A DNA stretch of 64,000 nt, from positions 935,501 to 999,500 of the forward strand of contig JACYXH010000359.1 in the NCBI GenBank assembly GCA_026745465.1, given 5' to 3'. Below the pieces are notes generated by a model. It had not been told where the DNA came from. It did not search any database and saw only the letters and a list, made by a program, of their open reading frames with translations. Origin of the DNA: Lota lota. Lineage: Eukaryota; Chordata; Actinopteri; Gadiformes; Lotidae. Below are positions 61,534 to 64,000 of the stretch, one piece after another. Numbering within the stretch: position 1 is the stretch's first letter; every line of letters begins with the position of its first letter. The translations under genes were made by a program, and so were the position numbers.

Positions 61534-62579
61534 TTAAATGACAGCCTGGCGTTAAGACTCAACATCTGGTTGTGTTTAGCGGCAAACAGAGACGTTGGGA
61601 AGGAGGGAGAGCAGGAAGGAGGAGAGGAGATGAGAGAAGGAGGGAAGAGAGGAGAAAAGGGAAGAGAAGTTGGGAATGGCGGCTGGCGTAGACAGAGATT
61701 AGACACAAGAAGAAGAGTTTGAGGAGGAGGCGGAGGAGGAAGAAGATGAAGAAAAGAAAGAGGTAACAAGAAGGGGATTTGCGACAGAAAGGGCGACAGT
61801 GGCATGGCGACAAGGTGCGGCCGTGCCGAAAGGGCAAGGGCAGACTTTCCGCAGGTAAGAAACACGTCCCGGCAGCAACAGCAAAGAAAGTGAGGTCATA
61901 AAAACTGCTGCAGACCTTTCGCTGGTCAATTTCCCAAGGGGTCACGGCGGGACCATATATGGTCACTCGGGTCCCTCCCCCTTCCTCTCTCTCTCTCTCT
62001 CTCTCAATCATCTCTCTCCCAACCATCTCTCTCTCTCTCTCTCTTAGTTCTTAGTCCCCCCCATTTTTGTGCTATCCCCTCCCTGAGAGTCAGGCCAGTC
62101 TGTCCCAGTCGCCCGAGTGAATGTGCCACGTCTCAGCTTGCCTGGATACTACGCTACGCGAGGCCAGCATGAGGGGAGAGTCAATCATGGAGTGCCATGC
62201 AGAAGGAAGGGAAGGAGGACGCTAGAAGGAGGAGAAGATCAACCCATGATCCACAAACCGACGACCCACAAACAAACAAAGAAGAGGGAAAACACAGGGA
62301 GTAGTTTGGCGGCAAAGGACAGGCCAGATCCCTTTTTTTTGTGGCAGGGATTCTCTGCAATAACTGAAAATGGACCCAAGGGGGGAGGGGGGATGAAAAA
62401 GAGGGACATTGAGGAGTGGGGGTTGGGGCTGCTGGTTCCTGTGTCCAGTTGGTGAATCCGGTTCCGTCCACCCAGTGTTCAGACTACCTGTTCATTATTA
62501 TACTGGTGTACAGTAGTCTGCACATTGGTTAGACTGGGCATGGGCCCTCCTCTGTCAAAACCCTCTCTAAGTGTTGTAT

Positions 62580-62718
<139 letters not shown>

Positions 62719-63463
62719 CGTTACTGGTCTTCTATGAGTCATGTCTTGTGTGTGTAACCCACTTACTGCTTCACAATGACTTGTTTTTTCATTCTTTCAT
62801 TTTTTCAAGTTGTTTGTCCTTTTTATTTGCTTCTGTCTGTTAAGTCACTTAAACTTTTTTTTAATCTGTATTTCTCGAATCTTTAAAATTTCATTTTTCT
62901 TTCCCCCTTTTTCCCCCATGTTTTTTTTTCTATGGAATAAACAAACATTGCATATTTCCTACACTAACAGAGATTCTGAACATGAGCAGTGAAGGAAATT
63001 AGTAATGCAGAGCTCCAGAGTATTAGGGTTGGCAAAAAATACTAAACAGGCTCTCGATCTGTAGACCAACGGCCCTCGTAAAATAGCAACCCCCACCCCA
63101 ACCCCACCCCAGCCCAACCCCACCCCACCCCCTCTATCACCAGCCTCATAATTCCTGGTACCATAGAGGTCAGAGAGTTGGATGAGCGAGTTGCTACCTA
63201 GCTTAGTTTAGCTAAGCTTTAGTGCACTGAAGATGGGGTCCAGTAGAAGGGGGGAGGGCTACAAAGAAATAAAACCAGTCCAGAGGAATGGGACAGGGTT
63301 GGGTGTGAGGGTGGAGGTGGTGGGTATAATCCATCAAGTGGAGTTTTAAACATACAGTCAGACAACTTCAAGCTCAGTCGTTTTTAGGGTGTGGGTGGCC
63401 TGAGTGGACCTGGCTATGTTTCATACAAAAGCCCTTGATGTGTGTGTGACGTTTGTGTGTGTG

Positions 63464-63470
<7 letters not shown>

Positions 63471-63551
<81 letters not shown>
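63471..63551. repeat. (GT)n microsatellite
   Basis: About 80 bases of GT. Confidence 0.97.
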
Positions 63552-63554
<3 letters not shown>

Positions 63555-64000
63555 AACCAACGGCTAATGTGGCGTCCAAATATCTCAGAGCGAGAGAGTC
63601 TGGTAAGAAAATATAATTTTCCCAGATGGCACAAGATAGCTTCGTCAGCAAGAAGAATCCTTTGCTGTGACCGCAAGAAGCTGGCAGAACTTTAGCCCGT
63701 AGCCTGAGGATCCATTTGCTAGCAATGTCCCGAACAAACTTTAGTACAAATTTTTTTAGGATGTGTGGTTGGTTGGGGATGGGATGTACTAAGTATTAAG
63801 AGAAAACCAAGTTATAGGTTTGGCGTTTTATTTTATTTTGTATTTGTTTCGTTCATTTGCTTATTGTGTGTTTGGAAAGTCTGGAGGTGGTTTTGAAGCA
63901 ATGTGAGGTTCAGACCAAGAGAAAAGCATGGGGGGGGTATTGACATTTAATGCTCGCTGCTGAAACATTGGAGGCTGATGTTTGGATTGAAAACTTGTGA

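Overview
This window is nuclear DNA from a teleost fish. It has short exons with canonical splice sites, dispersed fish transposons (Tc1, hAT, Harbinger, DIRS and Gypsy-type LTR elements, an endogenous retrovirus, tRNA-derived SINEs) and many long CA, CT, G and T tracts. The species cannot be named from sequence alone.

Two host genes are present, both on the minus strand. The 3' half of dynamin 3 (dnm3) lies at about 55.0-59.6 kb: end of the PH domain, start of the GED, proline-rich tail and stop. A complete-looking suco gene (SUN domain-containing ossification factor) follows at about 28.4-50.5 kb in at least 23 exons. DNM3 then SUCO in the same orientation matches the tetrapod order. The GTPase and middle domains of dnm3 lie beyond base 64000. 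The dnm3 GED exon breaks after six codons, close to a ~320-base T tract. The last suco exon has unresolved frame breaks next to homopolymers. Either could be assembly error.

Bases 1-28 kb hold no host gene that I recognise. In order there are: a GA-rich minisatellite split by a young, internally deleted gamma-type endogenous retrovirus (2267-6267, minus strand, LTRs differing at two sites); fragments and solo LTRs of two LTR families with readable 5-bp target duplications; a terminal-inverted-repeat element packed with GATATC and ACTAGT motifs (12460-13719); a Gypsy-type element (17067-20235) with only a Gag-like, repeat-expanded reading frame; and a nested DNA-transposon complex (20304-22698).

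The suco introns carry a hAT-like element (32635-34544) that itself contains a palindromic LTR insertion, and an inverted-repeat element (36474-39956) enclosing a broken DIRS-type retrotransposon. A Tc1 element (51201-52780) sits between the two genes.

I found no operon-like or defence system. The most unusual signals are the head-to-head LTR palindrome with a 5-bp target duplication (33546-33926), the array of covarying hairpins in the retroviral leader (about 4790-5310), and the motif array at 12.5-13.7 kb. All readings are by eye; no alignment or database search was run.
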